Positions 1 to 9,774 of a DNA stretch of 64,000 nucleotides are shown here, one piece after another. The notes beneath the pieces were generated by a model, which did no database searches, had not been told where the DNA came from, and saw only the letters and a list, made by a program, of their open reading frames with translations. Source of the stretch: Paractinoplanes atraurantiacus (GTDB taxonomy: Bacteria; Actinomycetota; Actinomycetes; Mycobacteriales; Micromonosporaceae). The stretch covers positions 1 to 64,000 of the forward strand of contig NZ_OBDY01000041.1 of assembly GCF_900215205.1 (NCBI RefSeq), given 5' to 3'. Position numbers and translations under genes: made by a program. How positions within the stretch are numbered: position 1 is the stretch's first letter; every line of letters starts with the position of its first letter.

Positions 1-376
1 CGCCTTTGACGCTGGTGGTGGTCTCGGTGAGGCGGTCGCAGTCGAATAGTTTCCCGTCGAGAATGACGTAGACCCAGCCGTCGTCGGCGACCTGCTGGAG
101 TGCTTCATGCAGATCCGGGGCGCGGGCTGCGAGGACGCTGATACCTTCAGCGAGATACCGGTAAGCGGTGGCCCGCGAAATCCCGAACCCGGCGCCCAGC
201 AACGTGACGTCGTCGGCTTTGCGGAACCACACCAAAACCAAAAGAGCCTGGTGGAAGCAGGTCAACGCACGTGTCCCGCGGCGCGTGCCGCGGACGCGGC
301 GTTGCGCGGCCAACAGGCCGGCGAGGTGGCGCACCAGTGGTCTGGGCACGTCGAGCATGGCAAGATAGCGAACCAC
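1..376 (-). CDS. IS5-type DDE transposase, N-terminal part (runs off the left edge)
   Basis: The reverse strand reads from a GTG at 376, six bases after a GAGAGG ribosome site, and stays open to the window edge. The product starts VVRYLAMLDVP and carries an RGTRRGTRALTCFHQAL segment, a helix-turn-helix (ISRATAYRYLAEG), then VILDGKL and TTTSVKG. That order is typical of actinobacterial IS5-group transposases with an HTH_Tnp_4 domain before a DDE_Tnp_4 catalytic domain. The catalytic domain mostly lies outside the window, so whether the element is complete cannot be judged. An ATG at 358 is an alternative start. Family is fairly sure; activity is unknown. Confidence 0.8.
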   Translation of the reverse strand, partial: MVRYLAMLDVPRPLVRHLAGLLAAQRRVRGTRRGTRALTCFHQALLVLVWFRKADDVTLLGAGFGISRATAYRYLAEGISVLAARAPDLHEALQQVADDGWVYVILDGKLFDCDRLTETTTSVKG

Positions 377-435
377 GTGGAGCCCTCTCGATAGGCCGAT
401 TCCGTCGCAAGAACCTGTCTATCGATGGCTCCACG
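376..435. repeat. Imperfect inverted repeat at the transposase start
   Basis: CGTGGAGCC followed by CGATAG (376-394) is mirrored by CTATCG followed by GGCTCCACG (419-435). The arms are 15 matched bases with unpaired bases inside and a loop of about 24. It covers the transposase ribosome site and start codon, so the folded RNA could hide the start, or it may be part of the element's end. Both roles are inference. Confidence 0.5.
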
Positions 436-897
436 CCTATATCCAGCACCATCCGGTCTGACCGGGTATGCCCGTGTCTACATCAGACCTCGCGATTCCC
501 TGCTGAGATCACCTCATTCTCATGCCGCGATCCGGCAGTCTGACACAAATGGCTGCCCCTTACGTGCCCTACGTGACGGTCGTGGGTACCTACAACGCTT
601 CCCGCGGCGGCTGGCCGAAGGAACGCAGTGTCCGCAAAGGCCTACTTCGGCATCATCGAAGATGCGATTGATCGATCAGGCGATCGCCGAGCGGCTGCAC
701 AGGAGGATTCGGGAGGCGAGCTTGCGGTTCATGACGATCGTGATCCAGCAAGACCGACGTGGTTCCGAACCAGAAGCGGGGCGCCTTCCTCTGGGGTTGT
801 GGTGCTCTTCGACGAGCGGGCTGGGGCGGAGAACTTCGCCCGCAGGTGTGAGAGGCCGCCCGGTGGGGAGCCCGGGCGGCGACCTTTTCGGGGTGGG
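436..897. other. Gene-poor stretch between the IS fragment and ald
   Basis: No convincing gene is visible on either strand. Open frames here are short or run antisense through ald and match no family I know. The only structure I can support is the hairpin at 855-880. The rest may be decayed insertion-element flank. Confidence 0.5.
855..880. terminator. Strong GC hairpin downstream of ald
   Basis: GCCGCCCGG (855-863) and CCGGGCGGC (872-880) form a perfect 9-bp stem around an 8-base loop, 18 bases past the ald stop codon. A CTTTT tract follows on the + strand only, so intrinsic termination is better supported for + strand transcription, while ald leaves through the stem without a U tract. Confidence 0.55.
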
Positions 898-2013
898 TCA
901 GTGGAGCACGGAGGCGATCTCGACCGAGGGGAGACCCAGGGCGGTGCCGACCTCGGCGTTGGTCAGGCGCCCGTCGTGGACGTTCAGGCCCAGGGCCAGC
1001 GCCGGGTCCTTGGCCAGGGCGTCCTTCCAGCCCAGGTCGGCCAGCTTCAGCGCGTACGGCAGGGTGGCGTTGGTCAGCGCGTACGTCGACGTGTTGGGGA
1101 CCGCGCCCGGCATGTTGGCCACGCAGTAGAAGACCGTCTCGTGGACCTTGTAGACCGGGTCCTCGTGGGTGGTCGCGTGCGAGTCGGAGAAGCAGCCGCC
1201 CTGGTCGATCGCGATGTCGACCAGCACCGCGCCCGGCTTCATGCGCTTGACCAGGTCGTTCGAGACCAGCTTGGGGGCTTTCGCGCCGGGCACCAGCACG
1301 GCGCCGATCACCATGTCGGCCTCGAGCAGGGACTGTTCGATGGCGTACGAGGACGAGACCAGCGTCTTGACCCGGCCGCCGAACTGGGCGTCGATCTGGC
1401 GCAGGCGGGGGATCGACAGGTCGAGGACGGTCACGTCGGCGCCCATGCCGAGGGCGATGGTGGCCGCGTTGACGCCGGAGACGCCGCCGCCGATGACCGT
1501 GACCTTGGCCGGGCTGACGCCGGGCACGCCGCCCGGCAGCACGCCCCGGCCGCCGCTGTTGCGCATCAGGCTGTACGCGCCGACCTGCGGGGCGAGACGG
1601 CCGGCGACCTCGGACATCGGGGCCAGCAGCGGCAGCGAGCCGTCGGCCAGCTGCACCGTCTCGTACGCGATGGCGGTCGTGCCGCTGGCCAGCAGCGCCT
1701 TCGTGCCCTCAGCGTCGGCCGCCAGGTGCAGGTAGGTGAAGACGACCTGGTCCTTGCGGAGGCGGTGGTACTCGGAGGCGATCGGCTCCTTGACCTTGAG
1801 CAGCAGGTCGGCCCGCTCCCAGACGGCGTCGGCGTCCGCTTCCAGCACGGCGCCCGCGGCGACGTAGTCCTCGTCGGTGATGGCGGAACCCACGCCGGCG
1901 CCGGCCTGGATGATCACCTCATGCCCGCGGCGGACGAACTCGGCGACGCCGGCCGGCGTGATCGCCACCCGGTACTCGTGGTTCTTGACCTCGGTCGGCA
2001 CACCGATCCGCAT
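898..2013 (-). CDS. ald: Alanine dehydrogenase
   Basis: Catalyses the reversible NAD-dependent oxidative deamination of L-alanine to pyruvate and ammonia in the cytosol. The 371-residue length is normal for the family. The residues described as essential in the Mycobacterium enzyme fall at matching numbers: Arg15, Lys75 and His96 in the substrate site and Asp270 in VDIAID. The Rossmann motif GGGVSGVNAA sits at about 176-185, with the NAD-ribose Asp198 in VTVLD. The ATG at 2013 gives the canonical MRIGVPTEVK start. It is divergent from an Lrp-type regulator, the arrangement known for mycobacterial ald and aldR, so induction by alanine through that regulator is the natural inference. Confidence 0.97.
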   Translation of the reverse strand: MRIGVPTEVKNHEYRVAITPAGVAEFVRRGHEVIIQAGAGVGSAITDEDYVAAGAVLEADADAVWERADLLLKVKEPIASEYHRLRKDQVVFTYLHLAADAEGTKALLASGTTAIAYETVQLADGSLPLLAPMSEVAGRLAPQVGAYSLMRNSGGRGVLPGGVPGVSPAKVTVIGGGVSGVNAATIALGMGADVTVLDLSIPRLRQIDAQFGGRVKTLVSSSYAIEQSLLEADMVIGAVLVPGAKAPKLVSNDLVKRMKPGAVLVDIAIDQGGCFSDSHATTHEDPVYKVHETVFYCVANMPGAVPNTSTYALTNATLPYALKLADLGWKDALAKDPALALGLNVHDGRLTNAEVGTALGLPSVEIASVLH

Positions 2014-2142
2014 GGCTTCGTCTCCCTCGTCACGCCGTTGTGGATTTCAGCGTGAAACGATGTGCTGTCACCGCGCAAGATGGCCGAATATGATTCTGCG
2101 CAGTGTGACCTGTGTGAAGAAAGTAGCGAGAGAGGCCTCGTA
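2014..2142. promoter_or_regulatory. ald / Lrp-regulator divergent promoter region
   Basis: These 129 bases separate two head-to-head starts and must hold both promoters and probably the regulator's binding sites. AT-richer words (GTGAAACGATG, GAATATGATTC) stand out against the high-G+C surroundings, but I cannot define an operator by eye. Confidence 0.5.
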
Positions 2143-2613
2143 GTGACCGACCAACCGAAGGATCTTCGAGGCCTGGATCACATCGACCGCGAGTTGCTGG
2201 CGCTGCTCGAGGCCGACGGCCGCATGCCCAACAACGCCCTCGCCGAGCGGGTGGGCATCGCGCCCTCCACGTGCCTGACCCGGGTCCGCCGGCTGCGCGA
2301 GATCGGCGCCATCCGCGGGTTCCACGCCGACGTCGATCCGGCCTGGATCGGGCGGCCCATCGAAGCCATGATCGCCGTGAAGATCCGGTCCGAGTCCCGC
2401 GACGCGATCGGCAAGTTCGCCTCGTCGCTGGCCGACATCCCGGCCGTACGGGATGTCTATTTCGTGTCCGGCTCGTACGACTTCCTCCTGCATGTGGCGA
2501 CGGCCGACGTGGAGGACCTCCGTGCGGTCATCACCGAGCGCCTGAGCGGAACGCGCCTGATCGCCGGCACCGAGACGTATCTGATCTTCGAGCACCGCCG
2601 CGGGCAGGGCTGA
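2143..2613 (+). CDS. Lrp/AsnC-family transcriptional regulator (AldR-like)
   Basis: About 156 residues. An N-terminal winged helix-turn-helix (LDHIDRELLALLEADGR, then NALAERVGIAPSTCLTRVRRL) is followed by a RAM/AsnC ligand-binding domain containing VRDVYFVSGSYDFLL. The start is taken as the GTG at 2143 because GAGAGG lies about eight bases upstream; an ATG at 2062 in frame would add 27 residues of poor composition. Position beside ald suggests it senses alanine or another amino acid and controls ald, as AldR does in mycobacteria. The regulatory target is inferred from position, not from the protein itself. Confidence 0.9.
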   Translation: MTDQPKDLRGLDHIDRELLALLEADGRMPNNALAERVGIAPSTCLTRVRRLREIGAIRGFHADVDPAWIGRPIEAMIAVKIRSESRDAIGKFASSLADIPAVRDVYFVSGSYDFLLHVATADVEDLRAVITERLSGTRLIAGTETYLIFEHRRGQG

Positions 2614-2704
2614 TCCCGCACTGCACCGTCGGCACCACTCAACAAGCCACGGGCCCGGCCGACCCTTCTCATAGCGGATGCAGCATGAGCTAAGGACGGG
2701 CGAG

Positions 2705-3898
<1,194 letters not shown>

Positions 3899-3917
3899 GT
3901 GCTGTTACATTGCCGGA

Positions 3918-4382
3918 GTGGACCTTCTCGACAGCAATCACTGGAACGACCTGCACGCTCTGCTGGCCGAGCTCGACTCGGACATTTCAGATCTGTACCG
4001 GGCGGCGGGAATGGAAAGTGTCCGGACTCGCTTCGTCGGCCCGCTGATCGCCCTGCACCGCTTCGGGCCGATGACGATCCGGTCGCTGGCCGACAGGCGC
4101 GGCGTGAGCCACTCGGCGATGAGCCAGACGGCGGCCGCCATGACCAAGGCCGGCCTGGTCGAGAGCGTCCCCGGCGCCGACGGGCGCACCCGGCCGATCC
4201 GGCTCACCGCGCGGGCGGCCGAGATCATGCCGTTCCTGATCGCCGAGTGGCGGGCCACCGAGGCCGCCGTGCGGGAGCTCGACGCCGAGCTGCCGTACTC
4301 GCTCACCCAGGTCACCGCCGACCTGCGTGAGCTGCTGGCCCGGCGGCCGTTCGCCCGGCGCCTGCGGGACCACCTCGCATGA
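3918..4382 (+). CDS. MarR-family regulator
   Basis: 154 residues with a winged helix: TIRSLADRRGVSHSAMSQTA is the recognition region and VPGADGRTRPIRLT the wing. MarR dimers usually repress a nearby exporter and let go on binding an aromatic ligand. Its stop overlaps the start of the following MFS gene in an ATGA, so the two are translationally coupled and the exporter is the obvious target. The GTG start at 3918 is 19 bases past the upstream kinase stop, leaving little room for a separate promoter unless it lies within that gene. Confidence 0.88.
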   Translation: MDLLDSNHWNDLHALLAELDSDISDLYRAAGMESVRTRFVGPLIALHRFGPMTIRSLADRRGVSHSAMSQTAAAMTKAGLVESVPGADGRTRPIRLTARAAEIMPFLIAEWRATEAAVRELDAELPYSLTQVTADLRELLARRPFARRLRDHLA

Positions 4383-5596
4383 GGGCGCTGGCCGACCTCA
4401 GCCCGCTGCGCGAGAACCGCACCTTCCGCAGGCTCTGGCTGGGCACCACGGCCTCCGGCTTCGGCGGCCAGTTCGGCTCGTTCGCGATCGTCTACTACGT
4501 CTGGGACCGCACTCACAGCGCCGCCATAGTGGGGCTCGTGGGGCTGGCCATCGGCGTACCCCTAATTGTGTTGGCTCTTGCCGGAAGTGCTTTCGTCGAC
4601 CACGTCGATCGGCGGCTGCTGACCATGCGCTGCACCGTGGCGCAGATCGTGGTGAGCGCGGCGATGACCTTCGTAGCCTTCACCGACGCCGGCGGCGTGC
4701 CCGCGATCCTGCTGCTCACCGCCGTCCAGTCGGCCATCGGCGGCCTCAACGCCCCCGCACGCCAGACGTTCGTGCCGACCCTGCTGAGCGGGGAACGCCT
4801 GGCCGCCGGACTCGCCCTCAACCACCTGTCGTTCCAGCTCGCCATGCTCGCCGGGCCGGCCACCGCGGGCGCGCTCACCGCACTGGCCGGCGTCGGCTGG
4901 TGCCTCGCCTTCGACACGCTCACCTACGGTTTCGCGCTCTTCGGGGTCGCCGGCCTGCCGCCCGGCGTCCCCGTCTCCGAGGGACGGTCCGGCTTGGGGG
5001 CGGTCCGGGCCGGTTTGTCGTACGCGGTGAGCACGCCCCAGGTGCGAGGAGCGCTGCTGGCCGACCTCGCGGCCACGGTGCTGGCCATGCCGTTCGCCCT
5101 GTTCCCGGTCATCAATCAGGAGAAGTTCGGCGGCCGCCCCGAGATCCTCGGCCTGTTCGCCACGGCCGTCGCGGTCGGCGGCGTGCTCGCCTCGGTGCTC
5201 TCCGGCCTGGCCACCCGATACGCCCACCCCGGCCGGATGCTGCTGGCCTGCGGCGCGGTCTGGGCGGTGGCCCTCGGGCTGACCGGCCTCAGCACCAGCC
5301 TGTACGCGGTACTGGCCTTCCTCGCCGTGGCCGGTTTCGCCGACACGTGGGCCGTCGTGTCGCGCGGAACAGTCGTTCAGGGCTCCACACCGGACGGCTA
5401 CCGGGGCCGGGTGGCCGCCCTCGAGCACATCGCCGGAGCGGCCGGCCCACACCTGGGCAACCTGCGGGCGGGCCTGGTCGCCTCGGTCACCTCAGGCGGT
5501 GCCGCCCTGGCCATCGGCGGGGCCCTGGGCGTGCTCGGCACGGCATTGATCGCCTTCTCCGTCCCGGCCCTGCGCCGCTACAAGATCCCCACTTGA
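4379..5596 (+). CDS. MFS exporter (EntS/MFS_3-like)
   Basis: 405 residues of alternating hydrophobic segments, about 12 predicted transmembrane helices. It begins LRENRTFRRLWLG, an opening seen in the EntS-like MFS_3 exporters, and carries NAPARQTFVP after the fourth helix region, another mark of that group. Such proteins export siderophores, macrolides or other small molecules by proton antiport. It is coupled to the MarR gene by a four-base overlap. The substrate cannot be read from the sequence. Confidence 0.88.
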   Translation: MRALADLSPLRENRTFRRLWLGTTASGFGGQFGSFAIVYYVWDRTHSAAIVGLVGLAIGVPLIVLALAGSAFVDHVDRRLLTMRCTVAQIVVSAAMTFVAFTDAGGVPAILLLTAVQSAIGGLNAPARQTFVPTLLSGERLAAGLALNHLSFQLAMLAGPATAGALTALAGVGWCLAFDTLTYGFALFGVAGLPPGVPVSEGRSGLGAVRAGLSYAVSTPQVRGALLADLAATVLAMPFALFPVINQEKFGGRPEILGLFATAVAVGGVLASVLSGLATRYAHPGRMLLACGAVWAVALGLTGLSTSLYAVLAFLAVAGFADTWAVVSRGTVVQGSTPDGYRGRVAALEHIAGAAGPHLGNLRAGLVASVTSGGAALAIGGALGVLGTALIAFSVPALRRYKIPT

Positions 5597-5609
5597 CCAC
5601 CGTGCCACC

Positions 5610-6437
5610 ATGCTCGGCGTGGGATCTGACGCGAGGATCTACGTCTTCGACTACGAGCGCTACCGGGCCGAAGTCGTGCCCGGGGTTCTCTCGCTGCTGC
5701 GCGGCGGCGACGTGCCGCCCTGGCTCGCAGGTCTTCCCGGCAGCGAGTGGACCGACATCTGGGCGCCGATGGCCGGGCGCATGCGGTCCCGGCCGGTCGA
5801 CCTGGCCGCGTACTGCCTGTGGCTGGGCGAGGACCTCGCCTACCTGGGCAACCAGCTGGTGATGCGGCCGGAGGGCGCCCGTCAATGGCTGCGGTGCCCG
5901 TCGACGACCTGCCCCGAGCGGTCCCGATGCTCCTTCCACGCCGGGGCCGAACAGGAGAACGTCGAAGAGCTGAGTTTCCTGTACGCGGCCTGGGTCACCC
6001 TGCGATGCCTGGGTGAGGGCCAGTTCGTGGGGCGCTCGGCCCGGCCGTCGGCCTACGATCCGCTGCTGGAGCATCTGGGCGTGCCCGGGAACGACCCGAT
6101 CCGCCTGTATCTGAACGCCCTGGACGTTCGCGGTGGCGTGCTCGGCTACGAGTTCGAGAACACGGGCGGCACCTACGGCTGGCTCAACCCGGCCGAGACC
6201 GCCGACCTGGCCGCCCGCCTCGACAAGCTCGACCTGCCCCGCTACGAGCGCACGTTCGCGGCCGCGTCGGCCGCCTTCGGCGCCTTCCACAGTGGGCCGT
6301 CGAGCGAGCTTGACTGGCCGGCCCTGACGCTCTCGTTCGTTCGCACGGTGGCCACGATCGCCGCCACCACAGGACAGGGGGTCCTGTGGGGCGGTGACCT
6401 CTACCCGGAGTCCTGGCGCGAGTTGCTCAACCTGTGA
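5610..6437 (+). CDS. Conserved-looking hypothetical protein
   Basis: 275 residues, soluble, not recognised. It opens ARIYVFDYERYR and is rich in Trp and Tyr. A cysteine cluster (CPSTTCPERSRCSFH, about 92-106) could bind a metal. The frame has the codon bias of real genes and lies 13 bases after the MFS stop, so cotranscription with the MarR/MFS pair is possible. The ATG at 5610 and a GTG at 5619 are both possible starts. Confidence 0.65.
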   Translation: MLGVGSDARIYVFDYERYRAEVVPGVLSLLRGGDVPPWLAGLPGSEWTDIWAPMAGRMRSRPVDLAAYCLWLGEDLAYLGNQLVMRPEGARQWLRCPSTTCPERSRCSFHAGAEQENVEELSFLYAAWVTLRCLGEGQFVGRSARPSAYDPLLEHLGVPGNDPIRLYLNALDVRGGVLGYEFENTGGTYGWLNPAETADLAARLDKLDLPRYERTFAAASAAFGAFHSGPSSELDWPALTLSFVRTVATIAATTGQGVLWGGDLYPESWRELLNL

Positions 6438-6486
6438 GAGGCCGGCGCCGTCAGAACCAGGCGTAGACGCCGTTGCCGGCGACCCA

Positions 6487-7265
6487 GTCGGCGTGGGCAA
6501 GACGTCGCTGACCGTCCACTGGGGACAAGGTCGGGGATGCCGCTTCCCGGCCGGGCGGCTCTACGTGAACCTGCGGGGTTTCTGGGGTGGGGAGCCGATG
6601 CCGGCCGACGAGGCGCTACGGGCGCTGCTCGACGCGCTCGGGGTGCCGCCGGCGGGCCTGCCGGCCGGGCTGGACGCGCTGACGGCCCGCTACCGGAGCC
6701 AGGTCGCCGGCAAGCGGCTGCTGGTGGTGCTGGACAACGCGTGCGACGCCGCCCACGTACGGCCGCTGCTGCCCGGCGCCGGCACGGTCCGCACGCTCGT
6801 CACCAGCCGCAGCCGCCTCGCCGGGCTCGCCGCCACCGACGGCGCCCAGCCCGTGGCCCTCGCCTCGCTCGGCCCCGCCGACAGCCGAACCCTGTTGGTC
6901 AGCCGCCTCGGCGGGGCTTCGCTCGGCCCCGCCGACGGCCGGGCCCGGCCGGGGGAGGAGCGGGTGGTGCGGCTCTGCGGCGGGCTGCCGCCGGCGTTGA
7001 GCATCGTGGCGGCGCGGACGCGACTGACCGGTTTCCGCTGAGCGAGCTGGCCGACGAACTGGGCGACGGCGACGGGATGCCGACGGCGGGCGACGGGGCC
7101 ACCGACATCCTGATGGCGTTGCGCGGGCTGACCTTCGTGAGTGTGGTCGACGGGAAGGACGAGGACGCGCTGGCGTACGACCTGGTGCACCGGCTCGAAC
7201 ATCCGCAGGCGGCGACCATCGAGGCCAAACTGTCGGGCGTGCACGCTATGGTCGGCCCGCTCTGA
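6487..7265 (+). pseudogene. Remnant of an AfsR/SARP-type NB-ARC regulator
   Basis: The reading frame holds a headless STAND ATPase core: P-loop VGVGKTSLTVHW (6487 on), RLYVNLRGF, a long ALRALLDALGVP block, Walker B KRLLVVLDNA and VRTLVTSRSRLAGL. These are the hallmarks of the NB-ARC part of AfsR-like antibiotic regulators. The DNA-binding N-terminus is missing and the frame breaks at about 7041, where the expected continuation (FPLSELADELGD) appears in another frame. Beyond about 7110 the reading is no longer recognisable. Just upstream, minus-strand codons spell DWVAGNGVYAWF and a stop at 6453, a possible scrap of a second lost gene. Confidence 0.7.
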
Positions 7266-7289
7266 AATCGACTGGCAGCCAAGGCCCGC

Positions 7290-8138
7290 GTGGGCGAGCA
7301 TTCACCTGTGATCAACAGGGCGAGGGCGGCTTTGCGGGGCTTGGCGATGGGTGACGCCTTCGGGGGCACCTGGTTCCGCCGCCGCTTCGCCGTGGACAAC
7401 CTGCGGCCCGGCCCGTGGCGGTGGACCGACGACACGGCGATGGCGATCGTGCTGCTGTCGGTGCTGGAGGAGCACGGCACGGTCGACCAGGACGCGCTGG
7501 CGGCCGGATTCGCCCGGGCGTACGCGGAGGATCCGCACCGCCACTACGGCGCTGGGATGCACGACGTGCTGGCGGCGCTCGGCCAGGGCGAACCGTGGCC
7601 GGAGGTGACCCGCCGTCAGTTCGACGGCGAAGGCTCGTGGGGCAACGGCGCGGCGATGCGGGTGGCGCCGCTGGGCGCGTTCTTCGCCGACGATCCCGAT
7701 CAAGTGCCGATTGAGGCCGTACGGTCGGCGCAGGTGACCCACGCGCATCCGGAGGCGGCCGCGGGCGCGGTGGCGGTCGCGCTGGCCGCGGCCCTCAACG
7801 TGACCGGCGGCCTGGACCTTTCGGCGATCGCCGACCGGGTGGACGGCACCGAGGTGGCCCGGGGCCTGCGGCGGGTCGCCGCCCTCGACACCGACCCGCG
7901 GAAGGTCGCGGCCATGGTCGGTTGCGGCCGGCGCATGTCAGCGCCGGACACGGTGCCGTTCGCGCTGTGGTGCGCGGCCCGGCACCCCGCCGACCTGGAA
8001 GCCGCCCTGTGGGCCACCGCCAGCGCCGGCGGCGACGTGGACACGACCTGCGCCATCACCGGCGGCGTGGTGGGCGCCCGCACCGGCGTCGACGCCCTTC
8101 CCGCGCAGTGGCTGGCCGCCGCCGAGCCGGTGAGCTAG
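7290..8138 (+). CDS. ADP-ribosylglycohydrolase family protein
   Basis: DraG/ARH-like hydrolase that removes ADP-ribose from protein or small-molecule substrates using a binuclear Mg site. It carries GLAMGDAFGG at the N-terminus, the metal motif WTDDTAMA at about 46-53, and the second metal motif GGDVDTTCAITGGVVGA near the C-terminus. The length of about 280 is normal. The start may be the GTG at 7290 (AAGG five bases before) or at 7308. No partner ADP-ribosyltransferase is visible in the window. Confidence 0.9.
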   Translation: MGEHSPVINRARAALRGLAMGDAFGGTWFRRRFAVDNLRPGPWRWTDDTAMAIVLLSVLEEHGTVDQDALAAGFARAYAEDPHRHYGAGMHDVLAALGQGEPWPEVTRRQFDGEGSWGNGAAMRVAPLGAFFADDPDQVPIEAVRSAQVTHAHPEAAAGAVAVALAAALNVTGGLDLSAIADRVDGTEVARGLRRVAALDTDPRKVAAMVGCGRRMSAPDTVPFALWCAARHPADLEAALWATASAGGDVDTTCAITGGVVGARTGVDALPAQWLAAAEPVS

Positions 8139-8629
8139 CCGAAGCTTTTGTACATCAGATGCAGGCCCACCCGGCCCTGGGCCGGGTGGTCGAAAGCGCC
8201 CGGCACGGTGCCCAGGATCTCGAAGCCCAGGCGCTGGTAGACGGCGACGGCGGCGTGGTTCGACTCGGCGACGGCATTGAACTGCATTCCGGCGTACGGC
8301 TGGGAACTCGCCCACGAGAGTGCGTCGCGGCAGAGAAGCGTGCCCACCCCGCGGCCCCGCGCGCCGGAGGCGACCATGAAGCTGGCCGTGGAGATGTGAG
8401 CGCCCGGCCCGGGACGGTTGGGGCCCATCTTGGCGGTGCCCAGGACCCGGCCGGTGGACTCGTCGACCGCGACCGTCGTGCGGCCCGGCGGGCGCTCGAT
8501 CCAGACCTCGCGGGCCGTCTCCTCCGACATCGCCGGGTCGTACGTGAACGTGTCGCCGGCCTCGACCACCTCGCGGATGATCGACCAGACCGCGGGCCAA
8601 TCGTGATCTTCGAACTCTCGCACTCGCAC
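8135..8629 (-). CDS. GNAT-family N-acetyltransferase
   Basis: 164 residues with the GNAT fold: EFEDHDWPAVWSIIREVVEAG at the start, acetyl-CoA motif A VASGARGRGVGTLL, and motif B NHAAVAVYQRLGFEILG. These features match the phosphinothricin-acetyltransferase-like subgroup acting on amines of small molecules. The gene is convergent with the ADP-ribosylglycohydrolase and overlaps its end by four bases. Substrate unknown. Confidence 0.9.
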   Translation of the reverse strand: MRVREFEDHDWPAVWSIIREVVEAGDTFTYDPAMSEETAREVWIERPPGRTTVAVDESTGRVLGTAKMGPNRPGPGAHISTASFMVASGARGRGVGTLLCRDALSWASSQPYAGMQFNAVAESNHAAVAVYQRLGFEILGTVPGAFDHPAQGRVGLHLMYKSFG

Positions 8630-8748
8630 GCGATGACGGTAACGGCGTCACCACCGCGCCGCGACCGCATTAGGGGAGGCTGCGCGGGCCAGGTACTTTG
8701 TGTCGGGCGCGACCTCCTTTTCGCGCGCGCGAAGGAAGGTGCCAGGCG

Positions 8749-9759
8749 ATGACGACCGAGCGGAACAGGACGACGGGGCGGCCGACGCTGGAAGAGGTCG
8801 CCGCGCGGGCCGGTGTGGGCCGCGGGACGGTGTCGCGCGTGGTCAACGGCTCGGCGCAGGTGAGCCCGCGCGCCCGGCAGGCCGTCGAGGAGGCGATCCA
8901 GGAGCTGGGCTACGTGCCCAACCGGGCCGCCCGCACGCTCGTCACCCAGCGGACCGACTCCATCGCGCTGGTCATCTTCGAGTCGGGCGAGCGGTTCTTC
9001 GCCGAGCCGTTCTTCGGGCGCATCGTCCAGGCGACGTCGTCGGTGCTGGTGGCCCGCAACCTCCAGATGGTCCTGATGATCGCGCAGGCGCCGGAGGAGC
9101 GGCGGCGGCTCGAGGGATACCTGACCCGCCAGCACGTGGACGGGGCGCTGCTGCTGTCGCTGCACGGCGACGACCCGCTGCCGGCGGTGCTCGAGGAGCG
9201 GGGCGTGGCGACGGTCCGGGCGGGCCGCCCGACGTACGCGGACCGGGGCTCGTACGTCGACGCCGACAACCGGGGAGGCGCGAGGGAAGCCGTGTCCTAC
9301 CTGTGGTCCCGCGGCCGCCGGCGGATCGCGGCGATCACCGGGCCGCTCGACATGGCGGCCGGCATCGGCCGTCTCGAGGGCTACCGCGACGTGGTGGGCG
9401 ACGGACCGGTGGCGTTCGGCGACTTCAGCGAGGAGAGCGGGGCCGCGGCCATGTACAGGCTGCTGGAGCAGTACCCCGATCTGGACGCCGTCTTCGCCGC
9501 CTCCGACATGATGGCGGCCGGCGCCCTGCGGGTGCTGCGGCAGCACGGCCGGCGGGTGCCGGACGACGTCGCGGTCATCGGCTTCGACGACTCGGTGATC
9601 ACCCGCCACACCGAGCCGTCCCTGACCAGCGTCGACCAGCCGATCGCCGAGATGGGCCGCGAGATGGTCCGCCTCCTGCTCGCCAAAATCGACGGCGACG
9701 AGCCGGCCGAGACCCAGGTCGTCCTCCCGACCCGCCTGGTCATCCGCGGCTCGGCCTGA
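8749..9759 (+). CDS. LacI-family transcriptional regulator
   Basis: 336 residues. The N-terminal HTH (TLEEVAARAGVGRGTVSRVVNG) and hinge helix (AVEEAIQELGYVPNRAARTLV) lead into a periplasmic-binding-like sugar-sensing domain with FAASDMMAAGALRVL and IGFDDSVITRHTEPSLTSV. The ATG at 8749 follows a strong GAAGGAAGG site. LacI regulators usually control sugar uptake or glycosidase genes, yet no such gene adjoins it, so it acts at a distance or its operon was lost. Confidence 0.93.
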   Translation: MTTERNRTTGRPTLEEVAARAGVGRGTVSRVVNGSAQVSPRARQAVEEAIQELGYVPNRAARTLVTQRTDSIALVIFESGERFFAEPFFGRIVQATSSVLVARNLQMVLMIAQAPEERRRLEGYLTRQHVDGALLLSLHGDDPLPAVLEERGVATVRAGRPTYADRGSYVDADNRGGAREAVSYLWSRGRRRIAAITGPLDMAAGIGRLEGYRDVVGDGPVAFGDFSEESGAAAMYRLLEQYPDLDAVFAASDMMAAGALRVLRQHGRRVPDDVAVIGFDDSVITRHTEPSLTSVDQPIAEMGREMVRLLLAKIDGDEPAETQVVLPTRLVIRGSA

Positions 9760-9774
9760 GCGCCCGCCCCGCGC

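Noticed and set aside
628-2055. A 475-codon plus-strand frame across ald
   Set aside because: Antisense to ald; composition is unlike a folded protein.
4327-5862. A 511-codon frame overlapping the MFS gene on the same strand
   Set aside because: Arg/Pro-rich out-of-frame shadow; the MFS frame has membrane helices and the ATGA coupling.
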